Source: Meconema thalassinum (lineage: Eukaryota > Arthropoda > Insecta > Orthoptera > Tettigoniidae). From it: a stretch of 64,000 nucleotides of DNA. This document shows positions 32,656 to 45,141 of this stretch, one piece after another. The notes beneath the pieces are model-generated. The model searched no databases. It saw only the letters and a list, made by a program, of their open reading frames with translations, and was not told the origin of the DNA. The stretch is from NCBI GenBank assembly GCA_946902985.2, contig OX336395.1, forward strand, positions 288,481,065 through 288,545,064, read 5' to 3'. The translations under genes were made by a program, and so were the position numbers. The stretch's first letter is position 1. Every line of letters starts with the position of its first letter.

Positions 32656-33387
32656 TTAAGGTCAAGGTGTTCAGTTAATTTAGCAAAATGCCTTCTATGG
32701 ATTCTGAGCATATTCTTAAGTGTGAGTAGGCAAAACCAGGACATCCAAGGAGGATTCCATGTTTCGTTGCATCATGACCACTTGATTTCTTGATCCTTTT
32801 TCTAGTGTGTTGTTTGAGTCTATAGTCTTTTGCTATGCCTCCCTGTCCTGAGCTAATCGTTTCATCTCTTCATAGCTACTACACCGTTCATCCAAGCCAA
32901 TCTGTTTAACATATTCTAATCTTGACCTACGCCTTCATTTATTGTCCTCGATCCTTCCCTCTAAAACTAACTTGCATTAAATCCCTCCAACATCCTCTAT
33001 TTGTTTCATTTAATTTAAGTGAATAGTAATCGTGTTGGTGAAATTATATCAGTGTAGCTACTTGAATTGTGCTATATCATGTATTGCGATGGAAACTTGA
33101 TCACCGTTTCACTGTGACTAGCCTTCGGAGCCTTGAAAGTGCAGTATAAGTTACATAAATAATGTTGAAATTAGGTAATTATCACAAAATTAACCCTATG
33201 ATATGTGAGTTTTTGCAATTACCATTCTCAGGATAATTTCTGATATTTTAAAGTTGTAGATGAAAGATTTGAAATAATCCTAGGTGTGTGAAACACGGTA
33301 AAAGTCTAGAATTCATGCTATTCTGCTGTTGACATTAATTTGTATGGTGCATGTTGTCGAGCTGAATCTATTATTGCTTCTGTGCAG

Positions 33388-33516
33388 GGAACTTACATCA
33401 AGCAAGAAATTGAGGATAACAAGGATATTGTTATTGATGATCATGTGGATACCGAGATTGTTCCATTCGTCAGAAGGGAATTACCATCTACATCAAAAGA
33501 CCAAGGTTTGAGAAAT
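33388..33516 (+). CDS. Duplicated 129-bp exon, copy B
   Basis: The acceptor is the same CTTCTGTGCAG (ending 33387); the donor is GTACGT at 33517, which is good. The 43 codons begin GTYIKQEIEDNKDIVIDDHV and end KDQGLRN. It keeps the IKQE motif, while VKRE has become VRRE, so one SUMO-type lysine is lost. Both exon ends are phase 0. No indel and no stop separate the two copies, and more than half of the changed codons are silent, which hints at constraint on the protein. Use as an alternative, mutually exclusive or additional exon is possible; the sequence alone does not decide. Confidence 0.65.
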
Positions 33517-33529
33517 GTACGTACCTTAT

Positions 33530-34190
33530 TTCCTTACTTTTTTTTAGCCAACTTTCGTATTTTGCAAAAATTAAAAGTAGACCTGTGAGATCGACACGGG
33601 ACGAAAGTCGTCAGTCTGTCTGTGTTTGTGAGTGTGCATATCTGTCCTGCCGTATCAATTCAAACTCGAAGAAACCGAATAGAACGAAATTTGATACAGA
33701 GGTAGCACTAGCTAAGAACACCTCAGTGTCATGTTTTATATCACCGCCATCTTGACGGAAACGTATTGGTGGCCACCCAAATGTTCAAAGCTTAATTCAA
33801 ATTACTACTGACCTAATCATCAGATCTCTACCAAATTTTGCAATAACATACCTTCATGTGGAAAGCGTCTTTTGACCAAACGGCATGGTTATCAGCCAAA
33901 TAGTTTGAAGATGGCGGCCGTGTATGTCTGAAAATCGACCCCCCCCCCTATCAATTTCAACACAATGTAACCGATTTGAACCAACTTTGGTACAGAGGTA
34001 GCACTATCAAGTGATAACTCAGTGTCATGTTGTTTATTGCCGCCATCGTAACGAAAAAGAAATGGCGCCCACCCGAATGGTTTAAGCTTAAATCAACATA
34101 TGACTAGCCTAATCAAACGATCTCTACCATTGTTTTCAACAATATACCATAATCTGGCAAGTGCCTTTTACCCAAACTACAAGGTCACCA
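33530..34190 (+). mobile_element. 293-bp-unit repeat, copy in segment B
   Basis: Equivalent to 26235-26895. It begins immediately after the exon donor with TTTAGCCAACTTTCG, a TG-rich stretch and about two body units. Confidence 0.75.
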
Positions 34191-34524
34191 AAGGCCCGGC
34201 CTCACCAAATCCCTTTATCGTACAGAGGGTATTTTATACTGTCCTCAAGGTGGTTACCCATAGGTTATTAACATCTTGTAATAGAATATTATATAGAAGT
34301 GGCTTACAGAACAGGCTGCCCGTGCTGGGCCGTGACGTCCCGTTGATTCTAAATGGAGGATATAGTCCATATTTTAGTAGCTTGATAGTCTTCCAGGAAT
34401 ATACTGAGCAAAATAATTCAAATTTGGTATCAAATGGTTTATAAAGGACGGCAGAAAATGCTAATGAAATCGTTCATTCCAAGACAAAAAAATATGCTAG
34501 GCAGTTGTGCTAAAGCAGTTCTTA

Positions 34525-35215
34525 ACATTGCTTAGTGTAGTGGGCCTGTGTAGCAGCGTGCTAGACTCCGAATCATTTGGTTAGAGGTTCAATTTTTTTA
34601 CTTCATTGTTTTATATTTATTGCCTTATAACAACACACACGTTATAATCTTAATGCATTGTGTGCATTTGCAATTGGAAATATTGTATATACTTATCACA
34701 CCACATATTTTAATACTGGACTACAGCGATTAAATTTCTTTGTTCTTGATCCGCGTATAAGTTGTTGATGATTCTTTAGGGGCTTTTCGTCCATGTGTTC
34801 TTGGGTGTGTGTAAAAGTCTGATAACAGGTCTCACTGTGATTTCTGTACTGGTGTGTGAACTTGTACAGTAAATGAGAAAGGATTTGTGCAGGAAGCTGT
34901 TGTTGATCCATGGTAGAGTCTGTGGTTTGTTGTTGTTGCTATCGCTGCTTCTGAAGGGGCTTTGTGGCATTGTGATCATAAAACACCGTGTATTTAGGTG
35001 TGTGTAGAAGTTGTCATACAACCTGTGTCACTGTGAGGTCTGTGTACTTTAAGACGAGCAAGGATTTGGGTAGGAAGCTGTTGTTTTGTTTCATTTGAGA
35101 AGTTTGGACTTCATGGTCATTTAGCCCCGTGTACTTTGGTGAGTGTTGAATACTTACTGCTAACCTGTGTCATTATGATGGCTGTATTAGTAAGTGTATG
35201 TATAATTCAGGTGAG
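34525..35215 (+). mobile_element. SINE family B, copy in segment B, expanded
   Basis: The head GCAGCGTGCTAGACTCCGAA is followed by three related body segments with GGGGCTTTTCG or GGGGCTTTGTGG and GTGTGTAGAAG or GTGTGTAAAAG. Segment A has fewer body segments. Confidence 0.6.
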
Positions 35216-35466
35216 GATTCAATCAATCAATTCATGAGTTTGTTATTCAACATGCTACTACAACCAACATTCAATTATACTCCTTGTAAAGACCATTAGT
35301 TAAAAGTATACCTATGCATTTAGGAGAAAGTAGGCTATATGTTCTTTACTAAACATCTTGTATTTGTTTGCAATCTGTATATTTGTTTTGTTCTCTTTTC
35401 AACCAAATATTACATGGGCTGTTGTATTTCCTCTACACTCAGGAAATAAATAATATCATTCCAGAA

Positions 35467-36115
35467 TTAGAATGGTCCAGTTATGACTGTTAAAGCCTTT
35501 GTACAAAAGGTACTGGTTTTATATCTGGCGCTTCCAGAGGTTAGAATGGTCCAGTTGTGACTGTTGAAGCCTTTGTACATAAGGCACTGGTTTGATATCT
35601 GGCACTTCCAGAGGTTAGAATGGTCCAGTTGTGACTGTTGAAGCCTTTGTACATAAGGCACTGGTTTGATATCTGGCACTTCCAGAGGTTAGAATGGTCC
35701 AGTTGTGACTGTTAAAGCCTTTGTACATAAGGCACTGGTTTTATATCTGGCACTTCCAGAGGTTAAAACATTTGTACATAAGACACTGGTTTGATATCTG
35801 GCACTTCCAGAGGTTAGAATGGTCCAGTTGTGACTGTTAAAGCCTGTGTACATAAGACACTGGTTTGATATCTGGCACTTCCAGAGGTTAGAATGGTCCA
35901 GTTGTGACTGTTAAAGCCTTTGTACATGAGGCACTGGTTTGATATCTGGCACTTCCAGAGATTAGAATGGTCCAGTTGTGACTGTTAAAGCCTTTGTACA
36001 TAAGACAGTGGTTTGATATCTGGCACTTCCAGGGGTTAGAATGGTCCAGTTGTGACTGTTAAATCCTTTGTACATAAGACATTGGTTTGATATGTGGCAC
36101 TTTCAGGGGTTAGAA
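35467..36115 (+). repeat. 74-bp minisatellite, about 8-9 copies
   Basis: Units begin TTAGAATGGTCCAGTTGTGA and end TGGCACTTCCAGAGG. Starts fall near 35467, 35541, 35615 and 35689; a shortened unit follows at 35763, then 35813, 35887, 35961 and 36035. Segment A has one copy only (about 28000-28075), so the array grew after the segmental duplication. Confidence 0.93.
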
Positions 36116-37819
36116 TTATGATTTGAAGGTTGGAACATGATGCATTCATGAGAGCAAGTAAGATGACTTACATTAAAGTCTCAATTATTTTCTATTTTTT
36201 ACAATCTGTGTTAGCTCGCTTTTGCTACCATATATGATATGTGTTGCTATATTTCCTTTGTGCTCAGGAAATGTTTGCCTTAAATGTAGGCACACCTGCG
36301 AATGGTACCTGACATATGGACTCAGCTGTATCTTCCCAGTCATCACAAATACCATTCAATTTGTAGGAATTACCTTATTAATCAAATGTATAGGGGCACA
36401 AAGCCAGCCTCCTTGAGGGCTCTAATATCCCATTTGAACACATTACATGCAAGTGTGCCCTGGGTAAGAGACATGGGATCTAATTTTGGTTAAGGAAGTG
36501 TGATATTCTGTGTGATGAGGAAACACTGTATGAATCTGTAATGAAATTAGTTTCTGAAAAGCAACGTACTAAATAAGGAACAGCTTTTATCTAAGGCTAG
36601 ATGGGGTAGTCTTAATATTTCAAGATTTCACATGAAGGCGAATCTGAAATTATCACTTTGAAGCCATATAACAACATTGACACTCGGTTTAAAGGCTTCT
36701 AGCATTTTAGTTTCTTTCCATGAAGACGTTTGATAAATGCCCATAAATGTCCATTCTGGTGGATGGTTTGATCAGCCACAATCATGTAAGGGGTGGGAAG
36801 CTATTCTCAGGAGACGAAAAGTGAAGATTTTTCTTTTGTGCTGAAAATAACCTTGTCATCCTTATTCACAATAGTAGGTCCCTGAGTCTTTCAGCAGTTG
36901 AAGATTGGAACTAGGTGATAACCCAGACCTTTTTGAAACTAGAAATATCGAATATACGTGCAATAAGGGATCTTAGTATCCTCACCAATACCAAAAGCAA
37001 AACATGGGATTAATTCTCATGTCAGTGAGGCCGCAAGAGGTTAGTTTATAAAGAACACTGAGCCTTAAGTAGGTTGATTGGATGAGATTGTCCAGCATAC
37101 TTCATGACATACGAGTATGAACAAGTAGTTGACATGTTTGAATTCTCACTCAAGGGCATGAATGCAAACAGCTGCAAAACTGAATACTGTAGATATTATA
37201 GTTCAACTCTCAAGTCAAATGAGTTCCATAAAATAATCAGTTCTTATTACAATAATATCATTTCATGATGAGAATAATTTCCTTAATAATTCTTAATATT
37301 TAATCTTTTCAAATCCTCTTCAACAATATTTATAACAACATAATTTTACAAAAATTTCGAGGCCTTCTAAAAGCAACACCACCTGTGTTGCATTTTTATG
37401 GTAGACTTTTCATTTCCTTCCTCATGCGAGTTCGAGCGCTCTTCTTCTTGATCTGGGTTCGAATCTCATCATTGACGATGAGTCTATCGGTCTCAATATA
37501 TATCAAGATCTGATACAACATATATCCTTGTTGAATATTACAAACAGTTTGAGGAACATCATTTGGCCGAGGATGGATCAATTCACGCCAGACAGTTCTC
37601 TCCTCCATTTCTTGGGCTAAGATTGGTGAGAGGGCAAATTTAACGACTGCCTGTGTTCGGAGCAAGAGCAGTCATGGGTCGATAAGTTCGCCTCGGTAAT
37701 GGCCCCACTCAATGTTAATATAAAGCCGACCTAATTGTTCATCAGCTATTGACAAATTAACCCATTATCGAAAACAACCTATGAAATATCTTCATCAAAA
37801 TAATTTTCCGGTGATATTC
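36116..37819. other. Non-coding end of segment B and following intron
   Basis: Matches 28080-29450 up to about 37460, then unique sequence. No gene was recognised. Confidence 0.45.
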
Positions 37820-37950
37820 ACTCTCTTGATTGGCCCTCAATAAGATTACATCGGGAGAAGCAGCTGGATTAGATGACATACCTATAGAAGATGTCCTGAA
37901 TTTCTTCCTTTTCATAAGGCATTGGATACTGGAATTGTACCTAGGAATGT
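37820..37950 (+). pseudogene. Possible small reverse-transcriptase fragment
   Basis: The plus strand reads ALNKITSGEAAGLDDIPIED and then WILELYLGM before a stop. This resembles the first fingers motif of LINE reverse transcriptases (compare GKVAGADGIYPEF at 1853-2128). It is only about 40 codons long, so the call is tentative. Confidence 0.4.
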
Positions 37951-39188
37951 AAGATCCCTGAATGCCACAGTAACGTATATTCATAAACCAGCTGGAGATC
38001 GAAAGGACCCCAAAACCAAAGGTCGCTCCTCCTCTTATGTTATTTCTCGAAGGTGCTGGAGACGGTCACCTGTCAGAGAGAAATTGGAAAAATGGTGCTG
38101 CAGCTGATACTTCAACAAGTTGGCTGCAGATGAGAGAAAATCATTGCTATTATTATCACACAGCTTTTCAATATACACATTGGTTCAGTAATGTAAGTCT
38201 ATTCTCCTTTCGACAACTAGTTCACTGGTCTGGCTTAGGATTTTGAGGAGCCTCAATCGTTGTAAACCTTGGATAGTCATGTTTGTTGTATGTGCCTCAT
38301 TCTGAGCTTTATTGTAACCAAAATTATATCCAACACATTCTCGTAATTTTCATTGTGAAGCCGCAGCCATCTTTATATGTTTTATTGCTGTCGAGTTATA
38401 TCCTCGTGTGTTGAGTAGGATGGAAATCCAAAATCTTTCGTGATATGCCCTTGATCATTATAGGTTGGATGTTCATTCCAATAATCGCTCATGGTTAGTG
38501 AGACTGAGCATGAAACAATTGCTAATTTTTATTTGTGTGATTACCGACATTTTGCTGGAGGAATTTTTTGTATTTAAACTAACATAACGAGACAACTGTA
38601 TTCAACTGTGCAACTGACTATGTATGTACTAATGTAGTGCTTTGAAACAGCAGCAGGTGAACCATAAAGCGAACAGGACTGCTTTATAAACTACTAACTT
38701 CGCCCGAAAGAATGTCCATGAAGATTCAAAATGTCATTAAACTCCGTCGTCAGATAACACTGAAAAGTGATGAATTATATATACATATAGTGTACTTATT
38801 TATTTATATATTTATTTAAAGGATGGTAATAAAGCTACTACTCAACTGATACAGCGAACTTACCTACTAACAGAAATAAATATTTTTAACATCACTGTTG
38901 AGGAAGAATTTTTGGTGGTGATTAGAAGTATAATAAACGCAAAATCCAGGTCATTGGCCCCCAATGGTATTAATAATAGGAACTACTACTAACTACTGGC
39001 GCACGTAATTTACCAAGGCATATAAAAATTGATAAGAAAAAGGAATAAGTACAAGAAAAGATGCTGACCCTGTTCCATTTGAAAAGTGGGGTGAAATAGT
39101 GTCATCTAATACCGCATAGCGCTGTATTAAAATGACCAGAGCAACATAGCACTGTAGGGAAATGATCCGAGAACGCCAAAAAATATTT
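37951..39188. other. Intronic sequence, nothing recognised
   Basis: No conserved ORF. A TTTATTTATATATTTATTT run lies at 38800-38818. Confidence 0.4.
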
Positions 39189-39198
39189 GGTAGTATCA

Positions 39199-39522
39199 AA
39201 AGTTTTTTTTTTTAATTTTTTTTTAGCGTATGGCTTTTAGTGCCGGGAGTGTCCGAGGACATGTTCGGCTCGCCAGTTTTATAGCTGCTTCGAGACGGAC
39301 ACCCAATGGGTGAGCTACAAGTACCGTTGGGGAGGGAAGGAGGGAAGTTGGAATGTAAGGACGAGGAGTTGGAAGGTAGCGGCTGTGGCCTATAGTTAGG
39401 GACCAACCCCGGCATTTGCCTGGAAGGAAGATGGGAAACCACAGAAGACCATCTTCAAGGTCGCCTCCCGGATGTGAGCGACTGCCATCAGTCATGCCGT
39501 AACCACCACGGCTAACTCACCC
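39199..39522 (-). mobile_element. tRNA-related SINE (family C) with poly-A tail
   Basis: On the minus strand the head GGTGAGTTAGCCGTGGTGGT leads to the body with GGCAAATGCCGGGG and TAAAAGCCATACGC, and to a poly-A tract (39202-39228). GGTAGTATCA flanks it at 39189-39198 and 39523-39532. The family has the style of SINEs I associate with orthopteroid insects; that link is from memory. Confidence 0.88.
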
Positions 39523-39726
39523 GGTAGTATCAGCAGTTATTGTAACTGATAACCTCAATGTTGTGCCCCAACATCATCGCATTTGTACAGAGGCCTAATA
39601 TTAAGTGACCAGATGTGGCCTACAGCTATGCATGTTCATAACTTTTGTAAGGGACCCAAGAAATTGTTTTTCACTAATTGCTCTCCGTAATTGTAATATT
39701 TTAGGCAGCGCTAAATATAACTCATT

Positions 39727-42700
39727 TCTCAATTCCGCCCCCAGAACATGGATAGAGGTGGCGTGATGCAGTTGGTATTGCCAGCCAACAGTAGACTCGT
39801 CTAAATATTCTTACAGTAACACCTCAATTCCGCCCCAGAGCATAGATAGGGGTGGCGTGCTGCAGTTCGTATTGCCAGGCAACACTAGACTCGTCTATAT
39901 ATTCTTACAGTTACACCTCAATTCCGCCCCAGAGCATAGATAGGGTCGGCATGATGCAGTTCGTATTGCCAGCCAACAGTAGACTCGCCGAAATAATCTT
40001 ACAGTTACACCTCAATTCCGACCCATAGCATAGATAGGGGTGGCGTGATGTAGTTCGTATTGCCAGCCAACAGTAGACTCGTCTAAATATTCTTACAGTT
40101 AAACCTCAATTCCGCCCCAGGGCATAGATAGGGGTGGCGTGATGCAATCCGTATTGCCAGCCAACAGTGGACTCATCTAAATATTCTTACAGTTAACCTC
40201 AATTCCGCCCCAGAGCATAGATAGGGGTGGTGTGATGCAGTTCGTATTGCCAGCCAACAGTAGACTCGTCTAAATATTCTTACAGTTATACCTCAATTCC
40301 GCCCCAGAGCATAGCTAGGGGTGGCGTAATGCAGTTCGTATTGCCAGCCAACAGTAGACTCGTCTAAATATTCTTACAGCTACTCCTCAATTCCGCCCCA
40401 GAGCATAGATAGGGGTGGCGTAATGCAGTTCGTATTGCCAGCCAACAAAAGACTCGTCTAAATATTCTTACAGTAACACCTCAATTCCGCCCCAGAGCAT
40501 TGATAGGGGTGGCGTGCTGCAGTTCGTATTGCCAGGCAACACTAGACTCGTCTATATATTCTTACAGTTACACCTCAATTCCGCCCCAGAGCATAGATAG
40601 GGTCGGCATGATGCAGTTCGTATTGCCAGCCAACAGTAGACTCGCCTAAATAATCTTACAGTTACACCTCAATTCCGACCCATAGCATAGATAGGGGTGG
40701 CGTGATGTAGTTCGTATTGCCAGCCAACAGTAGACTCGTCTAAATATTCTTACAGTAACACCTCAATTCCGCCCCAGAGCATAGATAGGGGTGGCGTGCT
40801 GCAGTTCGTATTGCCAGGCAACACTAGACTCGTCTATATATTCTTACAGTTACACCTCAATTCCGCCCCAGAGCATAGATAGGGTCGGCATGATGCAGTT
40901 CGTATTGCCAGCCAACAGTAGACTCGCCTAAATAATCTTACAGTTACACCTCAATTCCGACCCATAGCATAGATAGGGGTGGCGTGATGTAGTTCTTATT
41001 GCCAGCCAACAGTAGACTCGTCTAAATATTCTTACAGTTAACCTGAATTCCGCCCCAGAGCATAGATAGGGGTGGCGTGATGCAGTTCGTATTGCCAGCC
41101 AACAGTAGACTCGTCTAAATATTCTTACAGTTACACCTCAATTCCGCCCCAGAGCATAGCTAGGGGTGGCGTAATGCAGTTCGTATTGCCAGCCAACAGT
41201 AGACTCGTCTAAATATTCTTACAACTACTCCTCAATTCCGCCCCAGGGCATAGATAGGGGTGGCGTAATGCAGTTCGTATTGCCAGCCAACAAAAGACTC
41301 GTCTAAATATTCTTACAGATACACCTCAATTCCTCCCCAGAGCATAGATAGGGGTGGCGTGATGCAGTTCGTGTTGCTAGCCAACAGTAGGCTCGTCTAA
41401 ATATTCTTACAGTTACACCTCAATTCCTCCCCAGAGCATAGATAGGGATGGCGTGATGCAGTTCCTATTGCCAGTCAACAGTAGACTCGTCTAAATATTC
41501 TTACAGTTACACCTCAATTCCGCCCCAGAGCATAGCTAGGGGTGGCGTAATGCAGTTCGTATTGCCAGCCAACAGTAGACTCGTCTAAATATTCTTACAG
41601 CTACATCTCAATTCCGCCCCAGAGCATAGATAGAGGTGGCTTAATGCAGTTCGTATTGTCAGTCAAAAACAGCCTCGTCTAAATATTCTTACAGTTACAC
41701 CTCAATTCCTCCCCAGAGCATTGATAGGGGTGGCGTGATGCAGTTCGTATTGCTAGCCAAGAGTAGACTCGTCTAAATAATCTTACAGCTACACCTCAAT
41801 TCCGCCCCAGAGCATATATAGGGGTGGCGTAATGCAGTTCGTATTGCCAGCCAACAACAGACTCGTCTAAATATTCTTACAGATACTCATCAATTCCTCC
41901 CCAGAGCATAGATAGGGGTGGCGTGATGCAGTTCGTATTAATAGCCAACAGTAGACTCGTCTAAATATTCTTACAGTTACACCTCAATTCCGCCCGAGTG
42001 CATAGTTAGGGGTGCGTGATGCAGTTTGTGTTGACAGCCAACAGTAGACTCGTCTAAATATTCTTACAGATACACCTCAATTCCGCCCCAGGGCATAGAT
42101 AGGGGTGGAGTGATGCAGTTCGTATTGCCAGCCAACAGTAGACTCGTCTGAATATTCTTACAGTTACACCTCAATTCCGCCCCCAGAGCATAGATAGGGG
42201 TGGTGTGATGCAGATCGTATTGCCAGCCAACAGTAGACTCGTTTAAATATTCTTACAATAACACCTCAATTCCGCCCCAGAGCATAGATAGGGGTGGCGT
42301 GATGCATTCCTATTGCCAGCCAACAGTAGACTCGTCTAAATATTCTTACAGTTACACCTCAGTTCCGCCCCAGAGCATAGATAGGGTTGGCATGATGCAG
42401 TTCGTATTGCCAGCCAAGAGTAGACTCGTCTAAATATTCTTACAGTTACACCTCAATTCCGCCCCAGAGCATAGATAGAGGTGGCGTGATGCAGTTCGCA
42501 TTGCCAACCGACAGTAAACTCGTCTAAATATTCTTACAGATACACCTCAATCCCGCCCCAGAGCATAGATAAGGGTGGCGTGGTGCAGTTCGTATTGCCA
42601 GCCAACAGTAGACTCGCCTAAATATTCTTACAGTTACACCTCATCCCGCCCCAGAGCAGAGACAGGGGTGGCGTGATGCAGTTCATATTGCCAGCCAACA

Positions 42701-42835
42701 GTAGACTCGTCTAAATATTCTTACAGTTTCACCTCAATTCCACCCCAGAGCATAGATACGGGTGGCGTGATGCAGTTCGTATTGCCAGCCAACCGGAGAC
42801 TCGTCTAAATATTCTTACAGTTACACCTCAATTCC
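39727..42835 (+). repeat. Array of 94-bp units, about 33 copies
   Basis: The unit runs from TTACACCTCAATTCCGCCCC through AGGGGTGGCGTGATGCAG and TATTGCCAGCCAACAGTAGA to TAAATATTCTTACAG. Copies differ by a few bases. A three-unit block (GTGCTGCAG variant, GGTCGGCATGATG variant, CGACCCATAGC variant) occurs at about 39811-40095, 40467-40753 and 40754-41036, showing higher-order duplication. No ORF crosses the array (94 is not a multiple of 3). Confidence 0.95.
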
Positions 42836-43054
42836 GACCATCTCTGAACCCCTACAACAACACCGAAATACTTCCGATAAGGTTGGTTCAAGGACCTTAA
42901 AACGTGGTTTTCGCGTCTCGTTCAGACTTATACAAATCTGCATTGTTTCTCCGAACTGAACCAAATACCTCGTCCCTAGTTCTGTTTCATGTTTTGTTAG
43001 ACATAAATAAGTGTAGATTGGTCCTTCTGTGACAAACTCGATGTTTCGTCTATG

Positions 43055-43800
43055 TGCCAAATGGCTTAAATGTAGGTAATGGAGAGGGATTTCCAAATCT
43101 GAAGTAATCAGTGTTTTCCGCCGGGTTCCAAAGGTAATTACCTACAATTTGATTGAGTTCTGCAAAACTTTGGTAGAAGCCATTTTTCAGTTTTGTCTAA
43201 ATCTAATAAAGAAAGCTTTTCAGTCGGTCAACACACATGTTTGTGCCCAATGACATTAGGCGGGGAAACAAGTATTTATGTGCCCTAGAATGAAAACACG
43301 ACATAAGATATTTATCACAAAATGAAACGCTTTTATGTACAATGAAATGGGGGAGCTTAAATTAGATGACATGTTTCGAACGTCTAATGCTCATCCTCAG
43401 ATCCTGTTCACGATGTTTATGGATTACACTTATTCACAAATATATATATACAATGTCCAGTTCACAGTACATAAACTTGTCAATTTTATTTACAGATGTT
43501 ATTTTTCACTTCCGCGGTTGTTGCGTTAATGTTGATGTATTTTAAATATGTTAAACTGTGTTCCATTGAATTATTATTGTGATCAGTTTCTGTGAAACGG
43601 TGTAGAGTTCTGCCAAGGGGGCCTATATCCGGGAAATGGATCAGGCTGTCAGAAATTTCAAGTAGACAGTGTTAATCGCAGGGTTCCAAAGGGTATGCAC
43701 GTACATTTGGTTCAGTTTGGTGAAAGAGCGTTGATTTGTGCCACAGGGGCCTAAATCCAGGCAATGAAGAGAACTGTCCAAAATTTCAAGTATTTTATTC
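43055..43800 (+). repeat. Diverged copies of the 123-bp unit family
   Basis: Shares GTGCCAAAGGGGCCTAAATC-type and GAAATTTCAAGT blocks with 59690-60125. Copies are near 43060-43180, 43590-43700 and 43700-43790. Confidence 0.6.
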
Positions 43801-44104
43801 TTATTGTTATTATATAATTTTTGCAAATTGGGATAATTCGCCGGTGACAAATTGTACAAATACAGAAAATTGCCAACAATAATATGAAACACAATATACA
43901 CAATTCGCAATTTGTGAACTATAGTCATTACAATCTTCCCTTAAACCCATCAATATGTTTAGGGAAAGGTTCTAAGACTGAGGCAAGTAATGAGTTTCAA
44001 TTATCAATAACACAATTAATAAAAGAATATTTCCCAGAATTTGTACGTTGCGGTCGGCCTTTGATCTGCCCTGCTCAGGTAGTTGGGATTTCCCAGACCT
44101 TCGC

Positions 44105-44560
44105 TTAGTTCTCCGCATACTGGCCGAATAGTGGGAGTGTTAAACATAGCGTATAGTCTGAATTTCGTCCATCTTCCAAGAATTCCCAACCTATTTCTTC
44201 TATCATTCGAGTTACACTACTTCTAGGATTAAAATCGTTGTGCACAAACCTAGCAGCCTTCCTTTGTACCATCTCCACCTCATTGATGAGCCCTACCTGA
44301 TATGGTCCCAAACCGCTGAGAATTATTCCAAGATTGGCCTCACCAGGGTAAAATATCCTAATTCTTTTGCGGTAGAACTACTGCCTTTTTCCCGCATTAC
44401 GAAATAAAGTGATTTGTGCGCTTTGGAGACAACCCACATGTCATTTCATATCATTTCTGACAAGGATGCTCAAGTATTTGCACCTGTCTTCTTCTGCAAG
44501 TATATCCGAGCCGATATTGTATTGAAAATCATGCCTCTGCTCTCTCCCTATTCTCATGAG
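44105..44560 (-). pseudogene. CR1-like LINE reverse-transcriptase C-terminal fragment
   Basis: The minus strand reads WVVSKAHKSLYFVMR, then (frame change) LGYFTLVRPILE, then the intact block 44311-44105 with PYQVGLINEVEMVQRKAARF, SSVTRMIEEIGWEFLEDGR and a stop. These are thumb and C-terminal motifs of CR1/jockey-type LINEs. It is the same family as 24440-24800. The rest of the element is absent. Confidence 0.75.
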
Positions 44561-45141
44561 TAAAGCCCGGAAGCTCATAAACTATTAAATGAATAAATAT
44601 GCATGCAAATATACACTAATTATTGGTCAAATATGCATTACGCTTCAAAAATATCCACTATCAAATAACTACGGCAATTCTTTGTTCTTTGGCGTTTCTA
44701 TTTTGAATGTAATGAAAATATGAACTGACGGGCATATAACTACACCTTTTTATTTAATACCTCAACTAAGAAACATTTCTATATAGCAGGAGATGTTATT
44801 TTATGGAACTTCAAGCGGCTTTGACCATCAATTAATACTTTTTGTTAATTTTTAAGTATAACTGATATACAATTTAAATAGCCATTGAATTTTTTAAAAT
44901 GAAAATAATCTTTACAATATTTACATAGTGAATGCTGAATAAAAATAATTGATATTAACTTGCAAAAAGGACTGAAACGTACTAGGTGTTAAAATAACTT
45001 CAGTATTATTCTGTGATCGTCATCTGAATTTTCTTCTCTGAGCTATCTGGAAAAAGAGGAAGGAAATTGTAAAATCTATTATATCTGCGTAAATATTAAA
45101 CCAAAATGAATTTTTAGGATAGATGGATATCTTATACCTTC
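44561..45141. other. AT-rich intronic sequence
   Basis: No gene or known repeat was seen. Confidence 0.4.

Larger units (their letters stand above)
29451..37460 (+). repeat. Tandem segmental duplication, copy B (about 8 kb after insertions)
   Basis: Begins with ATGATTCATGTCTGTACTGTG, matching 24925, and ends with GATCTGGGTTCGAATCTCAT, matching 29430. Compared with copy A it has gained a LINE (29751-30949), a 1.5-kb repeat (31128-32655), an extra SINE-B body and seven more copies of a 74-bp unit (35467-36115). Confidence 0.9.

Noticed and set aside
37922..37960. DTGIVPRNVR as a third copy of the 129-bp exon (compare DTEIVPRVKR)
   Set aside because: Only ten residues resemble it, no acceptor or donor matches, and the flanking frame reads better as an RT fragment.
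39727..42835. CRISPR-like appearance of the 94-bp array
   Set aside because: The whole unit is repeated, with no unique spacers, and the context is an insect intron. It is a minisatellite.
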